NCBI RefSeq assembly: GCF_022213065.1
Contig: NZ_JAKLJA010000032.1
Location: forward strand, 20,095-84,094
Direction of reading: 5' to 3'
DNA: 64,000 bases
Source: Paraburkholderia tagetis
GTDB lineage: Bacteria; Pseudomonadota; Gammaproteobacteria; Burkholderiales; Burkholderiaceae
Position 1 is the first letter of the stretch; every line of letters begins with the position of its first letter. Shown here one piece after another: positions 50,322-58,549 of the stretch. The translations under genes and the position numbers were made by a program. The notes beneath the pieces are model-generated. The model ran no database searches and was not told the origin of the DNA. It saw only the letters and a program-made list of their open reading frames with translations.

Positions 50322-51290
50322 TCAGATCAGCTTGCCAGGGAACTGGCTGTCCGGGTCCTGCATGGCGAGGCGCTGGCGGTCCATGAAATCGCGCAGGGTA
50401 TCGATGCCGCGCAATTGCAGGATGGTGTTGCGCACGGCGGCCTCGACGAGCACTGCAAGGTTGCGGCCTGCCGCCACCTGGATCGTGACCTTGCTGATGG
50501 GCAGGCCGAGCACGTCCACCGTCTGGCTTTCCAGCGGCAGGCGCTGGAATTCGCCATCGGGCCGGCGCACCAGTTGCACGATGAGTTTGAGCTTCATCTT
50601 CCGGCGCACTGCGGTCTCACCGAAGATCGTCTTGATGTCGAGCAGGCCGAGACCCCGCACTTCGAGCAGGTTCTGCAGCAGTGGAGGGCAGCGGCCTTCG
50701 ACGAAATCGGGGCCGAGGCGCACGAAGTCCACGGCGTCGTCGGCCACGAGGCCGTGGCCGCGGCTGATGAGCTCGAGCCCGAGCTCGCTCTTGCCGAGGC
50801 CGGAGTCGCCGGTGAGCAGCACGCCCATGCCGAGAATGTCGAGGAACACGCCGTGCAGCGTCGCGCGCGGCGCGAGAATGCGCGACATATAGAGGCGCAG
50901 GCTGTCGATGACCGTGGCCGCCGACATGGGCGTCGTAAAGAGCGGCGTGGAGGAGCGCGTGCAGCGCAGCACCAGTTCTGGCGGCGCGGTCATACCGTCG
51001 GCGACCACGAGGAACGGCGGTTCGAGCGCGATGAGCTCGGCCATGTGGCGCGAGCGGTCTTCGTCGGTCTGGCGCTGGTAGTAGTGGATCTCGGCGTCGC
51101 CGAGCACCTGAATGCGGTTCGGGTGGATCAGGTTCAGGTGGCCGACGAGGTCAGCACTTGCCGTCGCCGTTGCCACCGTCTCGGTCGAGAAACCGCGTTC
51201 CCAGCCTTCGTGCCCCGTCAGCCAGCTGAGCTTCAGCGTGGTGGCGTTGTCGTCGAAGATGCTTTGGGCGTTGATGCTGGAAGTGTCCAT
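50322..51290 (-). CDS. hprK: HPr kinase/phosphorylase
   Basis: 322 residues. Phosphorylates and dephosphorylates a serine of HPr. LLTGDSGLGKSELGLELISR is the P-loop, GHGLVADDAVD carries the catalytic acidic residues, and LLEVRGLGLLDIKTIFG is the HPrK signature. Start at MDTSSINAQSIF (51290). In beta-proteobacteria the usual partner is the HPr of the nitrogen PTS; in this window an HPr domain occurs in the nag fusion protein. Lies between ptsN and rapZ. Confidence 0.96.
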   Translation of the reverse strand: MDTSSINAQSIFDDNATTLKLSWLTGHEGWERGFSTETVATATASADLVGHLNLIHPNRIQVLGDAEIHYYQRQTDEDRSRHMAELIALEPPFLVVADGMTAPPELVLRCTRSSTPLFTTPMSAATVIDSLRLYMSRILAPRATLHGVFLDILGMGVLLTGDSGLGKSELGLELISRGHGLVADDAVDFVRLGPDFVEGRCPPLLQNLLEVRGLGLLDIKTIFGETAVRRKMKLKLIVQLVRRPDGEFQRLPLESQTVDVLGLPISKVTIQVAAGRNLAVLVEAAVRNTILQLRGIDTLRDFMDRQRLAMQDPDSQFPGKLI

Positions 51291-51349
51291 GAGTCCTGGC
51301 GCAAAAATGCGCAAAAAACCACGAGTTACATCTTGGGCCGCACGTTACG

Positions 51350-51805
51350 TCAAGGTTGCCACTGGGTGAGCAGACGATGCAACGTCTCGCGATTTTCCTC
51401 AGTATGCAGCCGTTCGCGTGTTTCGCGGTCCGACAGCAGTTGGGCGATCTCGGACAGTATTTCAAGGTGCTGCTGCGTGGCCTGTTCCGGCACGAGCAGG
51501 AAAATGAGGAGCGAGACGGGCTGGCCGTCCGGTGCTTCGAAGGGAATCGGGTCGGCAAGACGCACAAACGCCGCGAGCGGCTGCTTCAGGCCCTTGATGC
51601 GTCCGTGCGGAATGGCCACGCCTTCACCGAGGCCGGTGGAGCCGAGGCGCTCGCGCGCGAACAGATTGTCGGTAACCGTGCTGCGGGCAATGCCGTTCTG
51701 GTTTTCGAAGATCAGGCCAGCTTGTTCGAAGACGCGCTTTTTGCTGGTAACGGACAGGCCGACGACGACGTTCTCGATGGGAAGTATTTTGGCTAAACGA
51801 TTCAT
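51350..51805 (-). CDS. ptsN: PTS IIA-like nitrogen regulatory protein
   Basis: 151 residues, EIIA of the fructose/mannitol type without permease. GEGVAIPHGRIKGLKQPLAA contains the phosphorylated histidine; LAKILPIENVVVGLSVTSKK is the typical start. Receives phosphate from PtsP/NPr-type proteins and regulates potassium, phosphate and stress pathways. Directly upstream of hprK and downstream of hpf in the rpoN block. Confidence 0.95.
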   Translation of the reverse strand: MNRLAKILPIENVVVGLSVTSKKRVFEQAGLIFENQNGIARSTVTDNLFARERLGSTGLGEGVAIPHGRIKGLKQPLAAFVRLADPIPFEAPDGQPVSLLIFLLVPEQATQQHLEILSEIAQLLSDRETRERLHTEENRETLHRLLTQWQP

Positions 51806-52105
51806 GTTGGCAGGCGAAAACGTGGCCTGAATGCTCCTCACACCGACAATTGGCGCAGTTCATGCGCGAGGCGGCACGCCGTTGCGCGCAGGAGAGTCCT
51901 GCGCAGCCGGCAACTCGCCTGGCAAGACCAGCGCGGTGCCGGGACCGTGGGGTCGTATTGCCCCGAAAGTGACTGGACCATTATAGAACAAGCGTACTGG
52001 CCGATGGTGCGATGCGCCATGCATCGGCGCAACCATTGTCGCCCGGTTGCACCCGCGAGCACCGTTCGATGCCTGACATACGGACTATGCACAGTGGGTA
52101 GCCCA

Positions 52106-52133
52106 CGAAAAAGCCGCCCAGCGAGGGCGGCTT
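52106..52133 (-). terminator. Intrinsic terminator of hpf
   Basis: aagccgccc (52111-52119) pairs with gggcggctt (52125-52133); reading the minus strand the hairpin is followed by a T-run. It separates hpf from ptsN transcription. Confidence 0.85.
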
Positions 52134-52180
52134 CGTTTGCAGCCTGTTCGAGGCCAGATTTCGCGCGTTCACTCACGCCG

Positions 52181-52207
52181 GCAATCGGTGCAATCGGCGC
52201 AATCGGG
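52181..52207. repeat. 9-bp tandem repeat, three copies
   Basis: gcaatcggt, gcaatcggc, gcaatcggg at 52181, 52190 and 52199, immediately downstream of hpf. Confidence 0.85.
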
Positions 52208-52235
52208 GTCGCATAAGCTCCGGAAGCTCAATGCG

Positions 52236-52592
52236 TTATTGCGGCGGAACTTCGATCGGGGCGGCCGGCTGATACTTGAGCGACTCGTGCTGATGCCCCT
52301 GCAGGCGGTCCTTGTGACGCACGACCTGGCGGTCTAGCTTGTCGACCACGAGATCGATGGCGGCATACATGTCGCCGTTTGCGCTCTCCACGAAAATATC
52401 CTTGCCTTTCAGATGAAGGTTCACTTCAACCTTCTGTCTCTTGTCCTTTTCCTTATGGTTGTCGACCGAGAGGACCACATTGCCATCGATGACCTGATCG
52501 AAATGTCTTAGCACCCTGTCCAGTTTGGTGATCACGTATTCTCGCAACGCTGGCGTTACTTCGAGATGGTGTCCACTGATCTTCAGATTCAT
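52236..52592 (-). CDS. hpf: Ribosome hibernation-promoting factor
   Basis: 118 residues starting MNLKISGHHLEVTPALREYV. RHFDQVIDGNVVLSVDNHKE and VEVNLHLKGKDIFVESANGD match the HPF/YfiA fold. It is longer than the 95-residue enteric HPF because of a ~20-residue Pro-containing tail, but lacks the full dimerisation domain of long HPF. Binds the 30S decoding centre in stationary phase. Next to rpoN, as usual. Confidence 0.95.
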   Translation of the reverse strand: MNLKISGHHLEVTPALREYVITKLDRVLRHFDQVIDGNVVLSVDNHKEKDKRQKVEVNLHLKGKDIFVESANGDMYAAIDLVVDKLDRQVVRHKDRLQGHQHESLKYQPAAPIEVPPQ

Positions 52593-52770
52593 AGTGCTTC
52601 TCCAGGCTATTGGCCGCGTGACGCGTGAAGCGCGGCTGTGCCGGTCGACTGACTCGCCCAAGTCGTGCGGCTCCCCGAAAGGCCGTTACGAGAGGGCTAG
52701 CTCGACCGGCCATCTCCGCCAACTGGCGCCGCGGCCGGAAAATGCCCATTCCGCAAAGGCCGGAACAGGC

Positions 52771-54288
52771 CTAAAGAGACTTGCGCAGATTGACCGCTGG
52801 AATCCTCAGTGCTTCGCGGTATTTCGCGACAGTGCGTCGCGCCACCACGAAACCCTGTTCAGCCAGCAGTTCGGCTATGCGGCTGTCCGAAAGAGGGGAT
52901 TTGGCGTTCTCGGCTCCTATGAGTTGCTTGATGAGGGCGCGGATGGCGGTAGACGATGCTGCGCCTCCCGTGTCCGTTGAAACATGCGATCCGAAGAAGT
53001 ACTTAAATTCAAGTGTCCCGAATGGAGTCAGCATGTATTTACCGGTTGTCACACGCGAGACAGTTGATTCGTGTAGGCCCAGCGTATCAGCAATCTCCCT
53101 CAAAACCAAGGGGCGCATGGCAATCTCGCCGTGAGCGAAAAAGTTCTTCTGACGCTCGACGATCGCCTGCGCGACGCGCAGGATCGTCTCGAAGCGCTGC
53201 TGGATGTTCTTGATGAGCCAGCGCGCTTCCTGCAACTGCTGCCGCAATGATCCGCTGCCCGGGTCGCCCCGGTTATTGCGCAAGATGTTGGCGTACAGGT
53301 GGTTGATGCGCAGCTTCGGCACTACTTCCGGATTGAGCTCGGCGTGCCAGTTCTGGCCCGCCTTTTTCACGATGATGTCCGGCACCACATAGTCGGCCTC
53401 GGCCTTGCCGTACGCCGCGCCCGGAAACGGTTCGAGCGAGCGGATCAGCGTATGCGCCTCGCGTAGATCGTCGTCGCCGGCCTTCAGTTGCTTGCGCAAA
53501 CGCGTGAAGTCGCGCGCGGCGAGCAGTTCCAGATGGTTCGACACGATCTCGAGCGCGAGCGTGCGCGTAGGCGACGAAACGATGCGCAGCAATTGCAGCT
53601 TCAGGCACTCCGACGCCGAGCGCGCACCCACGCCCGCCGGGTCGAAACTGTGCAGCAGGGCGAGCGCCGCGCTCAGTTCGTCGGCGTCGACTTCAAGCTC
53701 TTCCGGGATATCGGCAAGAATCTCTTCGCAGGTCGCCGAGAGGTAGCCGTCGTCGTCGAGCGATTCGATCAGAAACGTAATGAGCGCGCGGTCGCGCGGG
53801 CTCGCATTGGTCTCGCGCAGTTGCGCAGTCAGATGGTCGCGCAGTGTGGTGGTCGACTCGTGAATTTGCAGCGGCGGCAGGTCGTCGTCGTCGGAAGCGC
53901 TGCCGGAGCGGCCGTAGTCGTCGAGGTTCCACTGGCTTGCCTCGCCATTCGCATCGCCGCCGAGGCCGTCGTATTCGTCGACGCCGCGCGGCTCGCCTTC
54001 GCCGTTTTCGTTGCTGCTGCCGGACGACGATGTGCCGTTGCCCGCGCCCTGCATCGGTTCGATGCCCGAGGGCGTGGGCGGCTGGGCGATGACCGAGCCG
54101 TCCGCGGCCACGCGCAGCGGGCTCGCGATCCAGTCATCCTCGTTTTCGAGCAACGGGTTCTGCGCGATCGCCGTGGCGACCTCTTGTTGCAGTTCGAGCG
54201 TCGACAACTGCAGCAGCCGGATGGACTGTTGTAGCTGCGGAGTGAGCGCAAGATGCTGCGAGAGGCGGAGTTGGAGGCTGGCTTTCAT
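52771..54288 (-). CDS. rpoN: RNA polymerase sigma-54 factor
   Basis: 505 residues starting MKASLQLRLSQHLALTPQLQ, the Gln/Leu-rich region I. An acidic low-complexity region II (about 85-140) follows, then the core-binding region, the HTH, and the RpoN box ARRTVAKYREALRIP near the end. Recognises -24/-12 promoters and needs enhancer-binding activators. Lies between lptB and hpf. Confidence 0.97.
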   Translation of the reverse strand: MKASLQLRLSQHLALTPQLQQSIRLLQLSTLELQQEVATAIAQNPLLENEDDWIASPLRVAADGSVIAQPPTPSGIEPMQGAGNGTSSSGSSNENGEGEPRGVDEYDGLGGDANGEASQWNLDDYGRSGSASDDDDLPPLQIHESTTTLRDHLTAQLRETNASPRDRALITFLIESLDDDGYLSATCEEILADIPEELEVDADELSAALALLHSFDPAGVGARSASECLKLQLLRIVSSPTRTLALEIVSNHLELLAARDFTRLRKQLKAGDDDLREAHTLIRSLEPFPGAAYGKAEADYVVPDIIVKKAGQNWHAELNPEVVPKLRINHLYANILRNNRGDPGSGSLRQQLQEARWLIKNIQQRFETILRVAQAIVERQKNFFAHGEIAMRPLVLREIADTLGLHESTVSRVTTGKYMLTPFGTLEFKYFFGSHVSTDTGGAASSTAIRALIKQLIGAENAKSPLSDSRIAELLAEQGFVVARRTVAKYREALRIPAVNLRKSL

Positions 54289-54645
54289 GGCAGTGTGCGA
54301 TTCATTGTAAAGAGTTTGCCACGCTCGCGATACCAAGAAACATTCGCAAAAACGCGCGTGCCGTGCAGTCGTCCGCAGGGCGCTCGCGAGTGCGAATTTG
54401 GTGCGCAAACAGGAGCATGCGAGGGGCGTGCGGGACCCTCGCACACGCGCCTGCGCACCGCCCGCGCAATTCGCCGCGCATGAGCTTCACTGGGCGGACC
54501 GGGTCGACGCCAGCGGGCAAGTACAACAGAAAACTCGGGGGAATTGAAGGTGGGGCGGGCGGCGCCTCGCCAGGCCTTGCTCGCCTGGGTGCGGCGAGCG
54601 GAGTCCGGGGCGCGCAGGGTGTCGGGCGCGCCCCGGGCCGGCGTA
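54289..54645. other. Intergenic region between lptB and rpoN
   Basis: About 357 bases. No gene recognised and no strong terminator. The open frames crossing it are GC-rich shadows. It could contain a separate rpoN promoter. Confidence 0.5.
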
Positions 54646-55437
54646 TCACATGCGGAAATGTTCGCCGAGATAGACGCGGCGCACGTTCTCGTTCTCGATA
54701 ATCTCGCCGGGGGCGCCGGCGGCGAGCACGCTGCCGTCGCTGATGATGTACGCGTGGTCGCAGATGCCAAGCGTCTCGCGCACGTTGTGGTCCGTGATCA
54801 GCACGCCGATGTTGCGCTGCTTCAGGAACTTCACGATCTTCTGGATTTCCAGCACGGCGATCGGGTCGACGCCCGCAAACGGCTCGTCGAGCAGGATGAA
54901 GCTCGGATCGGTTGCGAGTGCGCGCGCGATTTCCACGCGGCGGCGCTCGCCACCCGAAAGCGAGAGCGCCGGATTGTCGCGCAGGTGCGCGATCTGGAGC
55001 TCGTCGAGGAGCGCGTCGGAGCGCGTGGCGATGGCATCCTTCGACAGATGCTTGCCGTGCTCGTCGGTCTGCAGTTCCAGCACCGCGCGGATGTTCTCTT
55101 CCACGGTGAGCTTGCGGAACACGGAAGCTTCCTGCGGCAGATACGAAAGGCCGAGCGCCGCGCGCTTGTGGATGGGCAAGAGGCTGATCGACTCGCCGTC
55201 GAGGTCGATCTCGCCCGCGTCGAGCGGCACGAGGCCGACGATCATGTAGAACGACGTGGTTTTGCCCGCGCCGTTGGGTCCGAGCAGCCCGACCACTTCG
55301 CCGCTCTTCACGTCGAGCGAGACGTCCTTGACGACGGTGCGCGAGCCATAGCGCTTCTTGAGGCTGCGCACGACGAGCGAGCTCGTCTTGCCCGCGGCCG
55401 GGCGCTGATGGATGGGGGAGGCGGTGGCGGTGTTCAT
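54646..55437 (-). CDS. lptB: LPS export ABC transporter ATP-binding protein
   Basis: 263 residues. Walker A LLGPNGAGKTTSFYMI, signature LSGGERRRVEIARAL, Walker B FILLDEPFAGVD, and the switch histidine in LITDHNVRET. Powers LptFG-driven extraction of LPS from the inner membrane. N-terminal ~20 residues are an extra low-complexity stretch. Its start overlaps the lptA stop by ATGA, so translation is coupled. A ~360-base gap follows before rpoN. Confidence 0.97.
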   Translation of the reverse strand: MNTATASPIHQRPAAGKTSSLVVRSLKKRYGSRTVVKDVSLDVKSGEVVGLLGPNGAGKTTSFYMIVGLVPLDAGEIDLDGESISLLPIHKRAALGLSYLPQEASVFRKLTVEENIRAVLELQTDEHGKHLSKDAIATRSDALLDELQIAHLRDNPALSLSGGERRRVEIARALATDPSFILLDEPFAGVDPIAVLEIQKIVKFLKQRNIGVLITDHNVRETLGICDHAYIISDGSVLAAGAPGEIIENENVRRVYLGEHFRM

Positions 55438-56123
55438 TGCGGCGCTCCCTTGAGTGTCGTGGCGGGCGCGAGCGTGGCGGCGCTGCCGGTGAGCGGCTGT
55501 GCGCCGCCGTTGCGCGGCGAGAGCATCGCGCGCACGCGGCCCTTCGGATTGCCGGGGCCCGCGACGTCCGAGCCCGACTTCGCGGTGTAGAAGTCGTTCT
55601 GGCCGTCATAGGTGACGACGCTGCCGTGGACCGTGTCCATTACCGTCGAGAGGCCTTGCAGGCGCCGCACCGTCGCGCGCGTGGTGAGCGTGGTGAGATC
55701 CTGCTTGCCGTCGTAGTCGATGCGCTCGGCGGTGCCATCGACGTATTCGTCGATGCCTTCGCGCTTCTGGCGGAAGTAGGCAAGCCGGGTTTCGGGCGTA
55801 CCGGGCGCCACCGTGCCGGTGGCGTACTGGTAGCCCTGCGGGTCTTGCGTGACGACGAGCTTGTCGGCCTTGATCAGGATCGTGCCCTTCGTGGCAACCA
55901 CGTGGCCGGTGAAGACGGTCTGCTGCTTCAGGTCGTCGTACGTCATGTTGTCCGCTTCGATGTTGAGCGGCTTGTCTTTGTCGGCGCGCTCGGCGTGCGC
56001 GGCGGGTGCGATGCACGCGAGCGGGAGCGCGGCCGCGAGCGCGGTCAGCGCCGCGAACGCTGCGCGGCGCCAGCCCTGTGCGAGCGGGCGGCCGGACAAA
56101 GGTCGGGGAAGCGAATCGTTCAT
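55434..56123 (-). CDS. lptA: LPS transport periplasmic protein LptA
   Basis: 229 residues starting MNDSLPRPLSGRP with a signal peptide (AAFAALTALAAALPLACIAP, cleaved near AAHA-ER). The OstA/LptA beta-jellyroll is seen as LNIEADNMTYDDLKQQTVFT, VVATKGTILIKADKLVV and RIDYDGKQDLTTLTTRATV. Bridges LPS across the periplasm. Ends in the ATGA overlap with lptB. Confidence 0.95.
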   Translation of the reverse strand: MNDSLPRPLSGRPLAQGWRRAAFAALTALAAALPLACIAPAAHAERADKDKPLNIEADNMTYDDLKQQTVFTGHVVATKGTILIKADKLVVTQDPQGYQYATGTVAPGTPETRLAYFRQKREGIDEYVDGTAERIDYDGKQDLTTLTTRATVRRLQGLSTVMDTVHGSVVTYDGQNDFYTAKSGSDVAGPGNPKGRVRAMLSPRNGGAQPLTGSAATLAPATTLKGAPQ

Positions 56124-56154
56124 GCAGTCGTGCCTTGGGTGGACGGCCCGGGGA

Positions 56155-56757
56155 TCAGGACGAGCCGCCGGAGTCAACCGGGGCGATCGCGCCGCGGACG
56201 TTGCCGAAGAGCTGGATGACCCGGGTGACATTGTTGTAGTTCATGCCGCTGGTGGCCGTCATGACCGACTGGCCGCGACGAAGTTTAACCGGCTTTTCGG
56301 TCAGGATCACATCGTCGTTCACGAGCACGCGGAAATGCTCGGAATCAGCCTGCATATCGGGATCGCCGATGCCAGCGGCACGCAGAATACGCGCGTTGTC
56401 GTACAGGTCGACGATCGAGGCGTCGCCGTTGACCGTGCCGCGCTGTCCCGTGGCCGTGACCACCGGCTTGCCGGGCTGGAACGCGCGCACCGCGGGCATC
56501 GAGAGGTCGCTGTTCGAGTCGTCCTCGTAATGCACCATGTGGGCGGCGGTGAGGCGATATTGCGTGGAGCCGGACTGGTCGAGTTCGGAGACCGAGAAGT
56601 TGTCGGCGAAATAGTCGGGCGTGTGCGTGAGCGGACGCGGTGCGGCTTCGTTCTCGCGCGGCTTGACGGCCTGCATCAGCCACCACGTGAAGCCGGCAAG
56701 CACAGCCACGCAGACGAGCGGCACGAGCGCGGTGAGGCGAAACTTCTGCTGCCTCAT
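56155..56757 (-). CDS. lptC: LPS export protein LptC
   Basis: 200 residues. One N-terminal membrane helix (LTALVPLVCVAVLAGFTWWL) anchors a periplasmic jellyroll (DYFADNFSVSELDQSG, YRLTAAHMVHYEDDS, LRRGQSVMTATSGMNYNNVT). Receives LPS from LptBFG and passes it to LptA. ATGA overlap with kdsC upstream. Confidence 0.95.
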   Translation of the reverse strand: MRQQKFRLTALVPLVCVAVLAGFTWWLMQAVKPRENEAAPRPLTHTPDYFADNFSVSELDQSGSTQYRLTAAHMVHYEDDSNSDLSMPAVRAFQPGKPVVTATGQRGTVNGDASIVDLYDNARILRAAGIGDPDMQADSEHFRVLVNDDVILTEKPVKLRRGQSVMTATSGMNYNNVTRVIQLFGNVRGAIAPVDSGGSS

Positions 56758-57338
56758 TGGGCCACTCCACGGGACCCCGCGTGAGACTCTACTGCGTGCG
56801 GGGCGCAAGCCGCGGCGAGCATCGCGTCGTAATGGCCCTGGGCGCGCAGGATCAGGTCGGTAACTTCGCGCACGGCGCCGTGGCCGCCCGTTTTGTCCGT
56901 GACCCAGTGGGCGCGCGCGAGCACTTCCGGATGCGCGTTCGCAGGCGCGGCGCCAAACCCGCACTGAAGCATCACGGCGAGGTCGGGCCAGTCGTCGCCC
57001 ATATAGCCGCACTGCTCGCGCGTGACGCCGGTCTCGGCGAGCAAGGCCTCGAACGCGACGCGCTTGTCCTCGACGCCCTGATACAGATGCGTGATGCGCA
57101 ATTCCTTCGCGCGCGCGGCGACGATCTCCGAGCGACGCCCGGTGATGATGGCCGTGTCGATGCCGGCTTCGCGCAGGAGCTTCGCGCCGTGGCCGTCGAG
57201 CGAGTTGAAGTCTTTCATGGTGTCGCCTGCGCCCGTGAACAGCAGGCCGCCGTCGGTGAGCACGCCGTCGACGTCGAAAATCATCAAGCGCACGCGCGCC
57301 GCACGCGCGTTCGCGTCAAGCCCGGGGGCCGCATTCAT
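56754..57338 (-). CDS. kdsC: 3-deoxy-D-manno-octulosonate 8-phosphate phosphatase
   Basis: 194 residues, HAD superfamily without cap. MIFDVDGVLTDGGLLFTG has the nucleophile and acid aspartates; CGYMGDDWPDLAVM is motif IV. Makes KDO for the LPS inner core. Its start shares a base with the stop of kdsD and its end overlaps lptC, so kdsD-kdsC-lptC-lptA-lptB forms a coupled chain. Confidence 0.95.
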   Translation of the reverse strand: MNAAPGLDANARAARVRLMIFDVDGVLTDGGLLFTGAGDTMKDFNSLDGHGAKLLREAGIDTAIITGRRSEIVAARAKELRITHLYQGVEDKRVAFEALLAETGVTREQCGYMGDDWPDLAVMLQCGFGAAPANAHPEVLARAHWVTDKTGGHGAVREVTDLILRAQGHYDAMLAAACAPHAVESHAGSRGVAQ

Positions 57339-58324
57339 CAGATCACCTTCTTGGAGAACAGGTCGTGCATATTGAGTGCGCCGATCAGCGCGCCTTCGGC
57401 GTCCACCACCAGCATCTGATTGATGCGATAGCGCTCCATCAGTTCCACGGCTTCGATTGCAAGCTGGTCGGGACCGATCGTGCGCGGGCCCTTCGTCATC
57501 ACCTGGGCGATCGGCTGGTCGCGGAAATCACCCACGCGCTCGAGCACGCGCCGCAGGTCGCCGTCGGTGAAAATGCCGGCCACATGGTCTTCTTCGTCGA
57601 CGATGGCGGTCATGCCCATGCGCTTGGCGGTCAGCTGAATCAGCGCGTCGCGCACGGTGGCGCTCTTGGGCACCTTGGGGATCGCGTCGCCGATGCGCAT
57701 CACGTCGCGCACATAGGTGAGCAGGCGCCGGCCGAGCGCGCCGCCGGGGTGGGAGCGCGCGAAGTCGTCGGCGCCGAAGCCGCGCGCGTCGAGCACCGCG
57801 ACCGCGAGCGCGTCGGAAAGCGCGAGCGCCGCCGTCGTGCTGGCCGTGGGCGCGAGATTCAGCGGGCAGGCTTCTTTCGCGACGCCGGCGTCCAGATGCA
57901 CGTCGCTAAGCTTGCCGAGCGTGGACTGCGGGCGGTTGCCCGTCATGCCGATGAGCTTCGCGCCAATGCGCTTGACGAGCGGCAGGATCGCGACGAGCTC
58001 TTCCGATTCGCCGGAATTGGACAGGCCGATGAAGACGTCGTCGGCGGTCACCATGCCGAGGTCGCCGTGGCTCGCTTCGGCGGGATGCACGAAGAACGCC
58101 GGCGTGCCGGTGGAGGCGAGGGTGGCCGCGAGTTTGCGGGCAATGTGGCCCGATTTGCCGATGCCGGAGACGACCACGCGTCCACGGCAACTGAGGATGA
58201 GATCGACTGCGCCGACGAAGCTGTCGTCGAGCCGGTCGCGAAGCCCGCGCACGGCGTCAGCTTCGATGTCGAGCACGTCGCGAGCGAGCGTCAGCGCCCT
58301 GTCGCCATTGATTTTCGCTATCAT
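57338..58324 (-). CDS. kdsD: D-arabinose-5-phosphate isomerase
   Basis: 328 residues: an SIS domain (about 40-185; SCRGRVVVSGIGKSGHIARK, FVHPAEASHGDLGMV, SNSGESEELVAILP) and two CBS domains (about 210-328; MGMTAIVDEEDHVAGIFTDG, MERYRINQMLVVDAEGALIG). Converts ribulose-5-P to arabinose-5-P for KDO synthesis. Divergent from the antiporter gene. Confidence 0.96.
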   Translation of the reverse strand: MIAKINGDRALTLARDVLDIEADAVRGLRDRLDDSFVGAVDLILSCRGRVVVSGIGKSGHIARKLAATLASTGTPAFFVHPAEASHGDLGMVTADDVFIGLSNSGESEELVAILPLVKRIGAKLIGMTGNRPQSTLGKLSDVHLDAGVAKEACPLNLAPTASTTAALALSDALAVAVLDARGFGADDFARSHPGGALGRRLLTYVRDVMRIGDAIPKVPKSATVRDALIQLTAKRMGMTAIVDEEDHVAGIFTDGDLRRVLERVGDFRDQPIAQVMTKGPRTIGPDQLAIEAVELMERYRINQMLVVDAEGALIGALNMHDLFSKKVI

Positions 58325-58549
58325 TCGCGGAGTATAGCAAAGGCGTATGTGCGCCGCGCCGGCGCCCCCAGCGCGAAAGCCCCGGCTTTTGCCGCGTTTG
58401 CGCCTCTCTTCCGCAGTACTTCAAGTACTTCCCTTAGATCCCGATTTGCGCCGATGATGGACCCGACCGGCGCAGACACAATTTGTATCGCCGGCAACGC
58501 ACGCCTGCGCCACGCGTTGGCAACGTTTTGAACGAGGACGCTTCACACG

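Larger units (their letters stand above)
51806..52235. other. Intergenic region between hpf and ptsN
   Basis: About 430 bases, unusually long inside this otherwise compact block. It contains the hpf terminator (52106-52133) and a 9-base tandem repeat (52181-52207). The ptsN promoter must lie in 51806-52100 but no clear hexamers were identified. No gene seen. Confidence 0.55.

Noticed and set aside
58415..58430. agtacttcaagtactt near the kdsD/antiporter gap
   Set aside because: Two adjacent short palindromes, too short and unplaced relative to a promoter to call an operator.
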